Positions 1 through 6,136 of a stretch of DNA of 13,061 nt are shown piece by piece (the first letter of the stretch is position 1; each line of letters begins with the position of its first letter). The notes beneath the pieces are model-generated. The model made no database searches. It saw nothing but the letters and a program-made list of their open reading frames with translations, and was not told the origin of the DNA. The DNA is from Lachnospiraceae bacterium UBA7110. Its GTDB lineage: Bacteria > Bacillota > Clostridia > Lachnospirales > Lachnospiraceae. The stretch lies in assembly GCA_002492295.1 (NCBI GenBank), contig DKYC01000079.1, positions 1 through 13,061 on the forward strand, in the 5' to 3' direction. The position numbers were made by a program, and so were the translations under genes.

Positions 1-630
1 CCACAAATCCTCAATCGAACCGCCGCCCCTGCCCACAATCATCACATCCACGCCAAGCCGCTCCAGGGCATGAATGCCGTTGACGATGCTCGCAGCCGCA
101 TGCTCCCCCTGTACAACCGCGGGATAAAGAATAATCTGCACATAGGGATTACGCCTCGTCGCGATATTGATAATATCCCGCACAGCCGCCCCCGTAGGCG
201 CCGTCACCACGCCGAGCGTCCTGATATAGCGCGGTATCGGCTGCTTATATTCCGGCGCAAACATTCCCATCTCCTCAAGCCTGCGCCTGAGCCTGTCAAA
301 GCGTTCATATAAAAGCCCTGCGCCGTCCAGCGTAATCTGCTTTGCATACAGCTGGTATTTCCCGTCCCGTTCGTAAACGTCAATGGTACCGCCAACCACG
401 ACCTGCTGTCCCTCCTCCAGCGGAAAGGAAAGACCGGCGCGGCTGCCGGCAAACATAACACATGCTATGACTCCTTTTTCGTCCTTCAGCGTAAAATAAA
501 TATGCCCGGACGTATGATATTTACAATTACTGACTTCTCCCTTTACAAAAACGCTGCGCAGCATATAGTCCTCAGTGAACATATTTTTGATATAGGAGTT
601 GATTTGTGCCACCGTATAAACATTGCGCAT
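1..630 (-). CDS. xseA: Exodeoxyribonuclease VII large subunit, N-terminal part (3' end outside window)
   Basis: The large, catalytic subunit of exonuclease VII degrades single-stranded DNA in both directions to short oligonucleotides, in complex with several XseB subunits, in the cytoplasm. The frame is open from an ATG at 630 to the window edge and gives 210 residues of a protein usually about 400-450 long. It starts MRNVYTVAQINSYIK and continues VKGEVSNCKYHTSGHIYF at about 29-46, the typical N-terminal OB-fold (about 1-100). RYIRTLGVVTAPTGAAVRDI (about 131-150) and the glycine-rich VGRGGGSIEDLW at the edge belong to the central catalytic domain. The start is supported by GGGAGG (640-645) nine bases upstream. 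It lies 24 bp after nusB, so the two are probably co-transcribed. xseB would be expected next, outside the window. The identification is secure and only the 3' end is missing. Confidence 0.96.
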   Translation of the reverse strand, partial: MRNVYTVAQINSYIKNMFTEDYMLRSVFVKGEVSNCKYHTSGHIYFTLKDEKGVIACVMFAGSRAGLSFPLEEGQQVVVGGTIDVYERDGKYQLYAKQITLDGAGLLYERFDRLRRRLEEMGMFAPEYKQPIPRYIRTLGVVTAPTGAAVRDIINIATRRNPYVQIILYPAVVQGEHAAASIVNGIHALERLGVDVMIVGRGGGSIEDLW

Positions 631-654
631 CGCAAAACGCCTCCCGCGCGTTTC

Positions 655-1053
655 CTAAACAAATTTTGCCAGCACCCCGTTGACAAATCCTGACGATTCC
701 TCCTGTCCAAACCGTTTTGCAAGCTCCACCGCCTCGTTAATTGCCACGCCTGCCGGCACGTCCTCGTCAAAAACAATCTCATAGACCGCAAGGCGCAAAA
801 TGGTGAGGTCAACCTTTCCCATCCGCTGGGTTGTCCACCCCTTTGCCTGCTGATTAATCATCGCGTCAATCTCATCAAGCTTTTCGATAATACGGTTGCC
901 CTTTTGTGAGATATAAGCTGCATCCTTTTCATTCGCGTTAAGCGCGTCATCCTCAAAAAAATAACGCTCCTGCTCCAGCATCTCTTCCCGGTCGTTAAAC
1001 TCCACACGGAATATCAATTTAAAAATCTGTTCTCTCAGCTCTCGTCTGCTCAT
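655..1053 (-). CDS. nusB: Transcription antitermination factor NusB
   Basis: NusB binds boxA RNA together with ribosomal protein S10 (NusE) and takes part in antitermination of rRNA operons. The 132-residue product is the usual size for the all-helical NusB fold. It begins MSRRELREQIFKLIFRVEF, the family's N-terminal helix. It carries RMGKVDLTILRLAVYEI (about 77-93) and the conserved PAGVAINEAVELAKRFG stretch (about 100-116), then ends in SSGFVNGVLAKFV. The ATG at 1053 follows AAGGA by about eight bases. The gene sits 14 bp after asp23 and 24 bp before xseA. In Bacillus subtilis yqhY-nusB-folD-xseA has the same order, but here no folD lies between nusB and xseA. Expression probably comes from the promoter before asp23. 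Confidence 0.97.
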   Translation of the reverse strand: MSRRELREQIFKLIFRVEFNDREEMLEQERYFFEDDALNANEKDAAYISQKGNRIIEKLDEIDAMINQQAKGWTTQRMGKVDLTILRLAVYEIVFDEDVPAGVAINEAVELAKRFGQEESSGFVNGVLAKFV

Positions 1054-1067
1054 TTGTTTTTTCCTTT

Positions 1068-1484
1068 TTATTTATTTTCCTGCATTTTGATACCAATAAT
1101 CCTGATGTTCACGTCAGATACCTCGAAGCCTGTCATCGTCTCAAGCGCGCTTTTTACCTTTTCCTGTACCTTATTGCAGGTTGCGGGAATATTGTAGCCG
1201 TACTCCATGGTAAGTGCCAGATCCACCGACACTGTACCCTCAAGGATATCGACCTTGACTCCCTTTGTCTGCTTCTTCATCACGCTGTTCGTTATGCCGA
1301 CCTTTCCCATCAGCTCATCCGTGAGATTGCCGGACATCGCGCTAACGCCCTCAACCTCCGTCGCCGCAAGCCCCGCAATCATGGCAACCACGTCATTTGC
1401 GATTTTTACCGTTCCAAATCCGTCCGCGTCCGTAATACAGCCGTTCTTATTCTTATCCATTTTTTTATCCATTTCCTTATCCAT
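1068..1484 (-). CDS. Asp23/Gls24 family envelope stress response protein (YqhY-like)
   Basis: This 138-residue protein belongs to the Asp23/Gls24 family (DUF322), cytoplasmic proteins that in Firmicutes associate with the membrane and affect envelope homeostasis. Bacillus YqhY, next to nusB, has been linked to control of fatty acid synthesis. Family signatures include GTVKIANDVVAMIAGLAATEVEGV (about 24-47, seen as two blocks) and SVDLALTMEYGYNIPATC (about 85-102). The end, GFEVSDVNIRIIGIKM, is also typical. The start is placed at the ATG at 1484 because an AGGAGG (1491-1496) lies seven bases upstream. A longer frame to 1514 has no ribosome binding site. The N-terminus is a lysine-rich triple repeat of MDKx, with an ATG every 12 bp. 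The gene leads the asp23-nusB-xseA group. The family is certain, but the precise role is not known from sequence. Confidence 0.93.
   Translation of the reverse strand: MDKEMDKKMDKNKNGCITDADGFGTVKIANDVVAMIAGLAATEVEGVSAMSGNLTDELMGKVGITNSVMKKQTKGVKVDILEGTVSVDLALTMEYGYNIPATCNKVQEKVKSALETMTGFEVSDVNIRIIGIKMQENK
1449..1484 (-). repeat. Three tandem 12-bp repeats at the 5' end of asp23
   Basis: Three imperfect copies of ATGGATAAGGAA (second copy ATGGATAAAAAA, third ATGGATAAGAAT) encode the MDKE-MDKK-MDKN start of the protein. Each copy supplies an in-frame ATG. The repeat could arise by slippage and could vary in number between strains. Confidence 0.75.
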
Positions 1485-1509
1485 GCGTTTCCTCCTGTCC
1501 GCCCTGATA

Positions 1510-1528
1510 TTCACAATGCTTTTGTGAA
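1510..1528. promoter_or_regulatory. 19-bp perfect inverted repeat at the asp23 promoter, operator-like
   Basis: Seven-base arms TTCACAA and TTGTGAA are separated by five bases. The repeat begins two bases downstream of the proposed -10 box of the asp23 promoter and covers the likely transcription start. That position suits a repressor operator. As RNA it could also form a short hairpin at the 5' end of the transcript. No regulator is encoded nearby, so its partner is unknown. Confidence 0.5.
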
Positions 1529-1529
1529 C

Positions 1530-1559
1530 AGTATAGCATAATTACCAATATTTTGCCTA
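1530..1559 (-). promoter_or_regulatory. Sigma-A type promoter with extended -10 before asp23
   Basis: Reading the minus strand, TAGGCA (1554-1559, four of six matches to TTGACA) is followed after 18 bp by TATACT (1530-1535). TATACT is preceded by TG in the extended -10 arrangement TGCTATACT. It lies about 45 bp upstream of the asp23 start. The downstream group asp23-nusB-xseA can therefore probably be transcribed apart from the deoB-prfC genes. This is inferred from motifs only. Confidence 0.5.
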
Positions 1560-1564
1560 GTATA

Positions 1565-1591
1565 AATCGAATATATACAATCTATTCGATT
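1565..1591. repeat. 27-bp AT-rich inverted repeat at the stop codon of the transglutaminase-like gene
   Basis: Perfect nine-base arms AATCGAATA (1565-1573) and TATTCGATT (1583-1591) flank a nine-base loop. The right arm overlaps the first base of the stop codon of the upstream gene. No thymine run follows on the minus strand, so it is a poor intrinsic terminator. It may be a weak terminator, an RNA-end stabiliser or a protein binding site ahead of the asp23 promoter. Confidence 0.5.
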
Positions 1592-2829
1592 CAAAATATA
1601 TTCCAAAAGCTGATTGTTCCAAGCTCCTCGTTCGAAGCGTACGATATCGTTCCCTCACCGCTTTTGACAATTGTAAAAATCTGCCTGTCCTCTATGATTT
1701 CGGAAAGCATTTCATGATAAACCTGCGCATCGGCACACTTTAGCGTCACATAATCCGCCCGCTTCACGTCCTCACTGTCAAAAACAGCCTCCAGCTGCTG
1801 CCTGTCAAAGCCTTCAAAATAAAGCCCCTCCCGCACATAATAATTATCCTGCGTGCTGTCGCACAAGGGCAGCACAACCGTGTCCTCAAACGAGTGTGTT
1901 TTGGAAATCTCACTTGTTGTCACCAAAAAATAATCGTAATTAACCGGTGGGCAAAAAGCCGTACCGTCCAAACCGTCACCGCCACTGTAGGAATAAGAAG
2001 CATCCCCCCAGGTCGGGTCCAAATAATAGTATTGCCCGTTTACGCGCACCAAATTCCATGCATGGCGCTCCGTTCCGGTATACCCCGTCACCAAAAGCGT
2101 CTGGATTCCAACCTCCTGCAGCATATACTGCATCGCCTTTGCATAGCCCTGGCAGACGGAGCGTCCGCCCAAAAATACCGAACATATATTTTGGTTATCG
2201 TCGGCATCCGTATCGTACTCGGTATTGTCAATCAGATAATCATACAGAAATTTAACCGTACTGTACTCGTCCTCATTCAGCGGAACCTCGCCCATACACT
2301 CCAAAAGCCTGTTTTCAATCTCCTCAAGCGTGAGCACTGCCTCCTCCCTTGTCATCGAGTAAGTTCCCTCAAAGGTAATCCCCGTAAGTGCGTCCCCCAA
2401 AAAATGCTCCGTATACCGGAATCCCTCAACGTAAAACAATTCCGGATGGTCATTAAGCACGCACTCAAAGATTTTGTCCAGCAGCGCACTGTCCAAGGTA
2501 GATACCGAAACCTCGCCTGACATCGCCATAAGCGCGTCCAAAATCTCCAAATATAAGGTCTGCTCCTCTTCACCCAAAACATGATATCCGTAATAGATTT
2601 CCGGGATTTCCCGCACCGCCGCTTCCTGCGTACCGACTGTCTCTTTCTCTTCCTCTTCCTCCTGTACCTGTGATTCGTCCGCCCCGGACGCTTCAGTTTC
2701 TGAAACTTCTGACGGAATTTCGTCAAAATTTCGCCCAAGCGCCCCGCAGCCGCCTGTCCCCACTGCAATAACTCCTGTTATTATAAAAATAACAGATGCT
2801 ATCTTCATTTCACCCACAAACTTCGTCAT
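1591..2829 (-). CDS. Transglutaminase-like domain lipoprotein, function unknown
   Basis: This predicted exported protein of 412 residues carries a transglutaminase-like (papain-fold) domain. The N-terminus has a basic/hydrophobic signal (about 8-27) ending in GTGGC, a lipobox-like site with Cys28. A very acidic, Glu-rich linker follows (about 35-70). The catalytic triad is visible as Cys226 in GGRSVCQGYAKAM, His256 in ERHAWNLVRV and Asp271 in YYLDPTWGD. Proteins of this type can be peptidases or cross-linking enzymes, and the substrate cannot be told here. The region before the core (about 75-200) and the C-terminal 120 residues are not recognised. The ATG at 2829 was chosen because GAGGAG (2838-2843) lies eight bases upstream. 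A TTG two codons earlier is less likely. It follows prfC by 18 bp and is probably co-transcribed with it. The fold is confident, the role is not. Confidence 0.85.
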   Translation of the reverse strand: MTKFVGEMKIASVIFIITGVIAVGTGGCGALGRNFDEIPSEVSETEASGADESQVQEEEEEKETVGTQEAAVREIPEIYYGYHVLGEEEQTLYLEILDALMAMSGEVSVSTLDSALLDKIFECVLNDHPELFYVEGFRYTEHFLGDALTGITFEGTYSMTREEAVLTLEEIENRLLECMGEVPLNEDEYSTVKFLYDYLIDNTEYDTDADDNQNICSVFLGGRSVCQGYAKAMQYMLQEVGIQTLLVTGYTGTERHAWNLVRVNGQYYYLDPTWGDASYSYSGGDGLDGTAFCPPVNYDYFLVTTSEISKTHSFEDTVVLPLCDSTQDNYYVREGLYFEGFDRQQLEAVFDSEDVKRADYVTLKCADAQVYHEMLSEIIEDRQIFTIVKSGEGTISYASNEELGTISFWNIF

Positions 2830-2847
2830 GAACAATACTCCTCGATA

Positions 2848-4449
2848 TTAATTGCGTCCAAACTCCGAAAGCACAAGCCCCTTGTTTCGGTCCTGCGTCA
2901 TTCCAATACTCCACTGGTTGATGAACAACAGCAGCGGGTTGCCCTTTAAGTCCTGTATCTTTTTCATATCGGAAGTACCTGAAAGCCTGTCCAAATCCAC
3001 CTCGTCCTTATTCTCAATCCAGCGGATATACTCATAGGGCAGCGGCTCTAACTTTATCTCCACATTGTATTCGTTTTCAAGGCGGTATTTCAAGACATCA
3101 AACTGCAGAACGCCTACAACGCCCACAATAATCTCTTCCATACCGGTGTTAAACTCCTGAAAAATCTGAATTGCGCCCTCCTGCGCAATCTGATTGACCC
3201 CCTTGATAAACTGCTTTCGTTTCATTGTATCAATCTGGCGAACCCTTGCGAAATGCTCCGGCGCAAAGGTCGGTATTCCTTCATAACATATGTTATTCTT
3301 CGGTGCGCACACCGTATCGCCAATCGAAAAAATCCCCGGGTCAAACACACCGATAATATCCCCCGCGTACGCCTCGTCCAAAATCCTGCGCTCATCCGCC
3401 ATAATCTGCTGCGGCTGGGAAAGGCGCATAACCTTTCCCCCCTGCACATGCTTCACCTCGGCGCCCGCGTCAAACCTTCCGGAGCATATCCGCATAAAGG
3501 CAACCCTGTCGCGGTGCGCCTTATTCATGTTCGCCTGAATTTTAAATACAAACGCCGAAAAATCATTCTCCACCGGGTCAATAACCTCCCCCTCCGAAAT
3601 ACGCGGGAGCGGTGCTGTTGCCATCTTTAAGAAATTCCGCAAAAAGACCTCCACGCCGAAATTGGTCAGCGCCGATCCAAAGAAAACAGGGGTCAGTTTT
3701 CCCTTTCTGACCTCCTCAAGGTCAAATTCCACACTCGCCCCGTCCAAAAGGTCAATCTCTTCCCGCAGCAAAGAAAGCGCCTCGTCTCCTATCTTTTCAA
3801 GCAAAAGCGCCTCGTCATCCATCGCAATGACCGTCGTCTCACCCTCCTTCGTCCCCTTTTGGGTATCGGAATAGGTCAGCACAAGATTCTCATGCCTGTC
3901 ATAAACACCCTTAAACCGCTTTCCCGAGCCAATCGGCCAGTTCACCGGACACGTCGCAATACCAAGCTCCTTTTCAATCTCGTCCAGCAGCTCAAACGTG
4001 TCGTTTGCGTCCCTGTCCAGCTTGTTAATAAACGTAAATACGGGAATCCCTCGCATACCGCACACCTTAAACAGCTTCCTTGTCTGCGCCTCCACGCCTT
4101 TTGACGCGTCAATTACCATCACTGCCGAATCCGCCGCCATCAGCGTCCGGTACGTGTCCTCCGAAAAATCCTGATGCCCCGGTGTATCAAGAATATTGAT
4201 GCAATACCCGTCATAATGAAACTGCAGAACGGAAGATGTTACGGAAATACCGCGCTCCTTTTCAATCTCCATCCAGTCCGACACGGCATGCCGCGCCGTC
4301 GCCTTTCCCTTGACGCTTCCCGCCAGGTTAATCGCTCCCCCGTATAAAAGGAACTTCTCCGTGAGGGTTGTTTTCCCTGCATCGGGGTGGGAGATAATGG
4401 CAAAGGTTCTCCTCTTATTGATTTCTTCCGCAATATTACTGTTACTCAC
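2848..4449 (-). CDS. prfC: Peptide chain release factor 3 (GTPase RF3)
   Basis: RF3 is a translational GTPase that removes RF1 or RF2 from the ribosome after peptide release. The 533 residues match the family length (E. coli has 529). The GTPase motifs are all present: G1 SHPDAGKTT (20-28), switch I RGISVTS (66-72), G3 DTPGHQDF (88-95) and G4 NKLDRD (142-147). The G1 form with Asp after Pro and the segment SVKGKATARHAVSDWMEIEK are typical of RF3 rather than EF-G. Domains II and III follow, with PEHFARVRQIDTMKRKQF and VGVVGVLQFDVLKYRLENEY. The start is GTG at 4449 with GAGG six bases upstream. It lies 41 bp after deoB without a terminator and 18 bp before the transglutaminase-like gene. RF3 is present in only part of the Firmicutes, so its presence is informative but not unusual. 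Confidence 0.97.
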   Translation of the reverse strand: MSNSNIAEEINKRRTFAIISHPDAGKTTLTEKFLLYGGAINLAGSVKGKATARHAVSDWMEIEKERGISVTSSVLQFHYDGYCINILDTPGHQDFSEDTYRTLMAADSAVMVIDASKGVEAQTRKLFKVCGMRGIPVFTFINKLDRDANDTFELLDEIEKELGIATCPVNWPIGSGKRFKGVYDRHENLVLTYSDTQKGTKEGETTVIAMDDEALLLEKIGDEALSLLREEIDLLDGASVEFDLEEVRKGKLTPVFFGSALTNFGVEVFLRNFLKMATAPLPRISEGEVIDPVENDFSAFVFKIQANMNKAHRDRVAFMRICSGRFDAGAEVKHVQGGKVMRLSQPQQIMADERRILDEAYAGDIIGVFDPGIFSIGDTVCAPKNNICYEGIPTFAPEHFARVRQIDTMKRKQFIKGVNQIAQEGAIQIFQEFNTGMEEIIVGVVGVLQFDVLKYRLENEYNVEIKLEPLPYEYIRWIENKDEVDLDRLSGTSDMKKIQDLKGNPLLLFINQWSIGMTQDRNKGLVLSEFGRN

Positions 4450-4461
4450 TCTTTACCTCAT

Positions 4462-4483
4462 TTCCGCGCCTGTTCCGCGCCTG
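4462..4483. repeat. Tandem duplication of 11 bp between deoB and prfC
   Basis: TTCCGCGCCTG occurs twice in direct succession (4462-4472 and 4473-4483) and is followed by TTC of a third start. It fills most of the 41-bp gap between the deoB stop and the prfC start, just upstream of the prfC ribosome binding site. It looks like a simple slippage duplication. It forms no terminator. Confidence 0.7.
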
Positions 4484-4490
4484 TTCGTTC

Positions 4491-5654
4491 TTATGCCAAA
4501 AGGCTTGTGCCGTCCACTCTGCCCGAAACGCCAAGATAGTCAAGCACTGTCGCCGCGATATCCGCAAACGTGCCGCGCGTCCCGTAATTGACCGGCTTGA
4601 CGGATTTGCCATACATCAGAAACGGCGTATGCTCCCTTGTATGGTCGGTCGTCTTTGTGTAAGCCGGGTCACAGCCGTGGTCCGCCGTAATCATCAGGAC
4701 GTCATCATCCCTAAGTTTTTCCATAATAATAGGAAGTCTTTCATCAAAATAAGCAAGCGCCTTCGCGTAACCGTCCACATCCCTGCGGTGTCCGTAAAGC
4801 ATATCGTAATCGACAAGGTTAATAAAGCAGATGCCCTCAAAATCCCTGTCAAGATACTCGATTGTACGCTCTATGCCCTCCGCGTTTCCGCCTGTATATA
4901 CAAAGTCCGTAATGCCCTTTCCCGCAAAAATATCATTAATCTTGCCAACCGCAAGCACGTCTTTCCCCGCCGCCTTGAGCAAATCAAGCATTGTCGTGCG
5001 CGGAGGCAGAAGCGAATAATCATGGCGGTGTGAGGTTCTCGTATAATTGCCGTCTGTTCCGACAAACGGTCTTGCAATCACGCGCCCGACACCATGCTCT
5101 CCCTGAAGCAGCGCCCTTGCCTTTTTGCAGTAATCGTATAAAGTCTCCAGCGGAACCACATCCTCATGCGCCGCAATTTGGAATACACTGTCCGCGGACG
5201 TGTAAACAATCAGATCCCCTGTCTTTACATGCGCATCCCCGTAATCCTTTATCACTTCCGTACCCGAATACGTTCTGTTGCAGAGCACACCCCTGCCCGT
5301 AAGTCTGGTAAATTCATCCAGCACCTCCTTCGGGAAGCCGTTCGGATAGGTCGGAAGCGGCTTATCGGAAATCATCCCCGCAATCTCCCAGTGTCCGATT
5401 GTGGTGTCCTTTCCCTTCGACGCCTCACGCATCCTTGCCACAGCCGCAAGAGGCGCTTCTACTTTCTCTAAGTTTTTGCCCGTCACACCCTCAATATTAA
5501 AAAGACCAAGCTTCCTAAGATTCGGCACATTGAAATATGCGCTTTCAGAAACCGATCCTATCGTGTTCGTACCCTGATCACCGTAATCTTTTGCATCATC
5601 CATTTCCCCGATTCCAAAACTGTCCAGTACAATCAAAAAAACTCTTTTCTTCAT
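4491..5654 (-). CDS. deoB: Phosphopentomutase
   Basis: DeoB interconverts (deoxy)ribose 1-phosphate and 5-phosphate. It links nucleoside phosphorylase products to the pentose phosphate pathway and, through deoxyribose-phosphate aldolase, to glycolysis. It is a cytoplasmic Mn-dependent enzyme of the alkaline phosphatase superfamily. The 387 residues fit the family (390-410). MKKRVFLIVLDSFGIGEMDD at the N-terminus supplies the first metal ligand, Asp11. GKDTTIGHWEIAG (81-93) contains the phosphorylated threonine region. NLVDYDMLYGHRRD and TADHGCDPAYTKTTDHTREH carry the remaining Asp and His metal ligands. The ATG at 5654 fits the conserved N-terminus. A frame extending to 5849 lacks homology-like sequence, and a G-rich GGGGGA site precedes the ATG. 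No other deo gene is adjacent. It heads the left minus-strand gene run. Confidence 0.97.
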   Translation of the reverse strand: MKKRVFLIVLDSFGIGEMDDAKDYGDQGTNTIGSVSESAYFNVPNLRKLGLFNIEGVTGKNLEKVEAPLAAVARMREASKGKDTTIGHWEIAGMISDKPLPTYPNGFPKEVLDEFTRLTGRGVLCNRTYSGTEVIKDYGDAHVKTGDLIVYTSADSVFQIAAHEDVVPLETLYDYCKKARALLQGEHGVGRVIARPFVGTDGNYTRTSHRHDYSLLPPRTTMLDLLKAAGKDVLAVGKINDIFAGKGITDFVYTGGNAEGIERTIEYLDRDFEGICFINLVDYDMLYGHRRDVDGYAKALAYFDERLPIIMEKLRDDDVLMITADHGCDPAYTKTTDHTREHTPFLMYGKSVKPVNYGTRGTFADIAATVLDYLGVSGRVDGTSLLA

Positions 5655-5706
5655 TTTCACAGTCCCCCATTCCTGACAGACGCTGCCGCGCTTCTTACTG
5701 TTTTTT

Positions 5707-5735
5707 AGGATACCATATTTTACTAAAAAAGGCAA
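5707..5735 (-). promoter_or_regulatory. Sigma-A type promoter of deoB with extended -10
   Basis: On the minus strand TTGCCT (5730-5735) and TATCCT (5707-5712) are 17 bp apart, and the -10 box is preceded by TGG (extended -10). The likely start of transcription is near 5700, about 45 bases before the deoB ATG. It would drive deoB, prfC and the transglutaminase-like gene. Confidence 0.6.
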
Positions 5736-5828
5736 ACCGGAATCGAAAATCCCAATCGGTACCTTCCTGCAAAAACAGCTGTTATATGTACAATATGACG
5801 AACATTTGCCGAATTTAAGAAAAATAAG

Positions 5829-5857
5829 TAGACAAAACACACAACACATAGTATAAT
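5829..5857 (+). promoter_or_regulatory. Near-consensus sigma-A promoter far upstream of the chemoreceptor gene
   Basis: TAGACA (5829-5834, five of six) is followed after exactly 17 bp by a perfect TATAAT (5852-5857) on the plus strand. Transcription would begin near 5864, some 270 bases before the chemoreceptor ATG. The result would be either a long leader or a separate small RNA. It is the best promoter match in the window, although AT-rich intergenic DNA can give chance matches. Confidence 0.55.
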
Positions 5858-6042
5858 ATGCCTACATATATTTCTTATTTATCTGAGCAAAAATAATATA
5901 CCGTTATGACTATTTAGTACCATATCCTACGGCATATGCACGCCGCACGATATGTGAGAACATGTAATTACATTACAGGAAAGTCCCATGCCATAGATAC
6001 GCTCCGTAAAATCAACGTTTATCCCACTTGAATTCTTACTCG

Positions 6043-6090
6043 TTTCTGTGAAAGTACTGAACAGTTCCATCCAGTCTGACTGCACAGAAA
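6043..6090. repeat. Nested inverted repeats upstream of the chemoreceptor gene
   Basis: The outer arms are TTTCTGTG (6043-6050) and CACAGAAA (6083-6090), a perfect eight-base pair 32 bases apart. Between them lie ACTGAACAGT and CAGTCTGACTG, each a small palindrome. The right outer arm overlaps the proposed -35 region of the proximal promoter, so the block could bind a regulator. It could instead fold in a transcript started further upstream. Confidence 0.5.
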
Positions 6091-6110
6091 AAATAACAAT
6101 ATATTAGAAT
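6081..6110 (+). promoter_or_regulatory. Possible proximal promoter of the chemoreceptor gene
   Basis: TGCACA (6081-6086, four of six) and TAGAAT (6105-6110, five of six) are 18 bp apart. The start of transcription would be near 6117, only about 20 bases before the ATG, which leaves just enough room for the ribosome binding site. The match is weak. Confidence 0.35.
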
Positions 6111-6136
6111 ACCACAAGCGTAAGGAGACCAGTGCT

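Larger units (their letters stand above)
5655..6136. other. 480-bp intergenic region between divergent deoB and chemoreceptor gene
   Basis: No credible gene was found in this stretch. It contains the deoB promoter (minus), two possible plus-strand promoters, a perfect palindrome AACAGCTGTT (5774-5783), a 12-base palindrome ATGTAATTACAT in the middle, and a nested inverted-repeat block just before the chemoreceptor promoter. The segment around 5931-5993 can fold with GGCAT at the 5' end pairing with ATGCC at the 3' end, and small hairpins inside. I do not recognise it as a known riboswitch. Confidence 0.6.

Noticed and set aside
5789..5815. Sigma-D (flagellar) type promoter for the chemoreceptor: TACA, 15 bp, GCCGAATT
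   Set aside because: Only three of four bases match at -35 and five of eight at -10, and it lies more than 300 bases upstream of the gene. Too weak to list.
5655..5849. N-terminal extension of deoB
   Set aside because: The open frame continues but contains Cys-rich non-family sequence and crosses the deoB promoter. The ATG at 5654 gives the standard N-terminus.
5712..5864. Possible purine riboswitch upstream of deoB
   Set aside because: The minus strand contains none of the conserved purine riboswitch junction sequence, and the deoB promoter sits only about 45 bases before the start, leaving no room.
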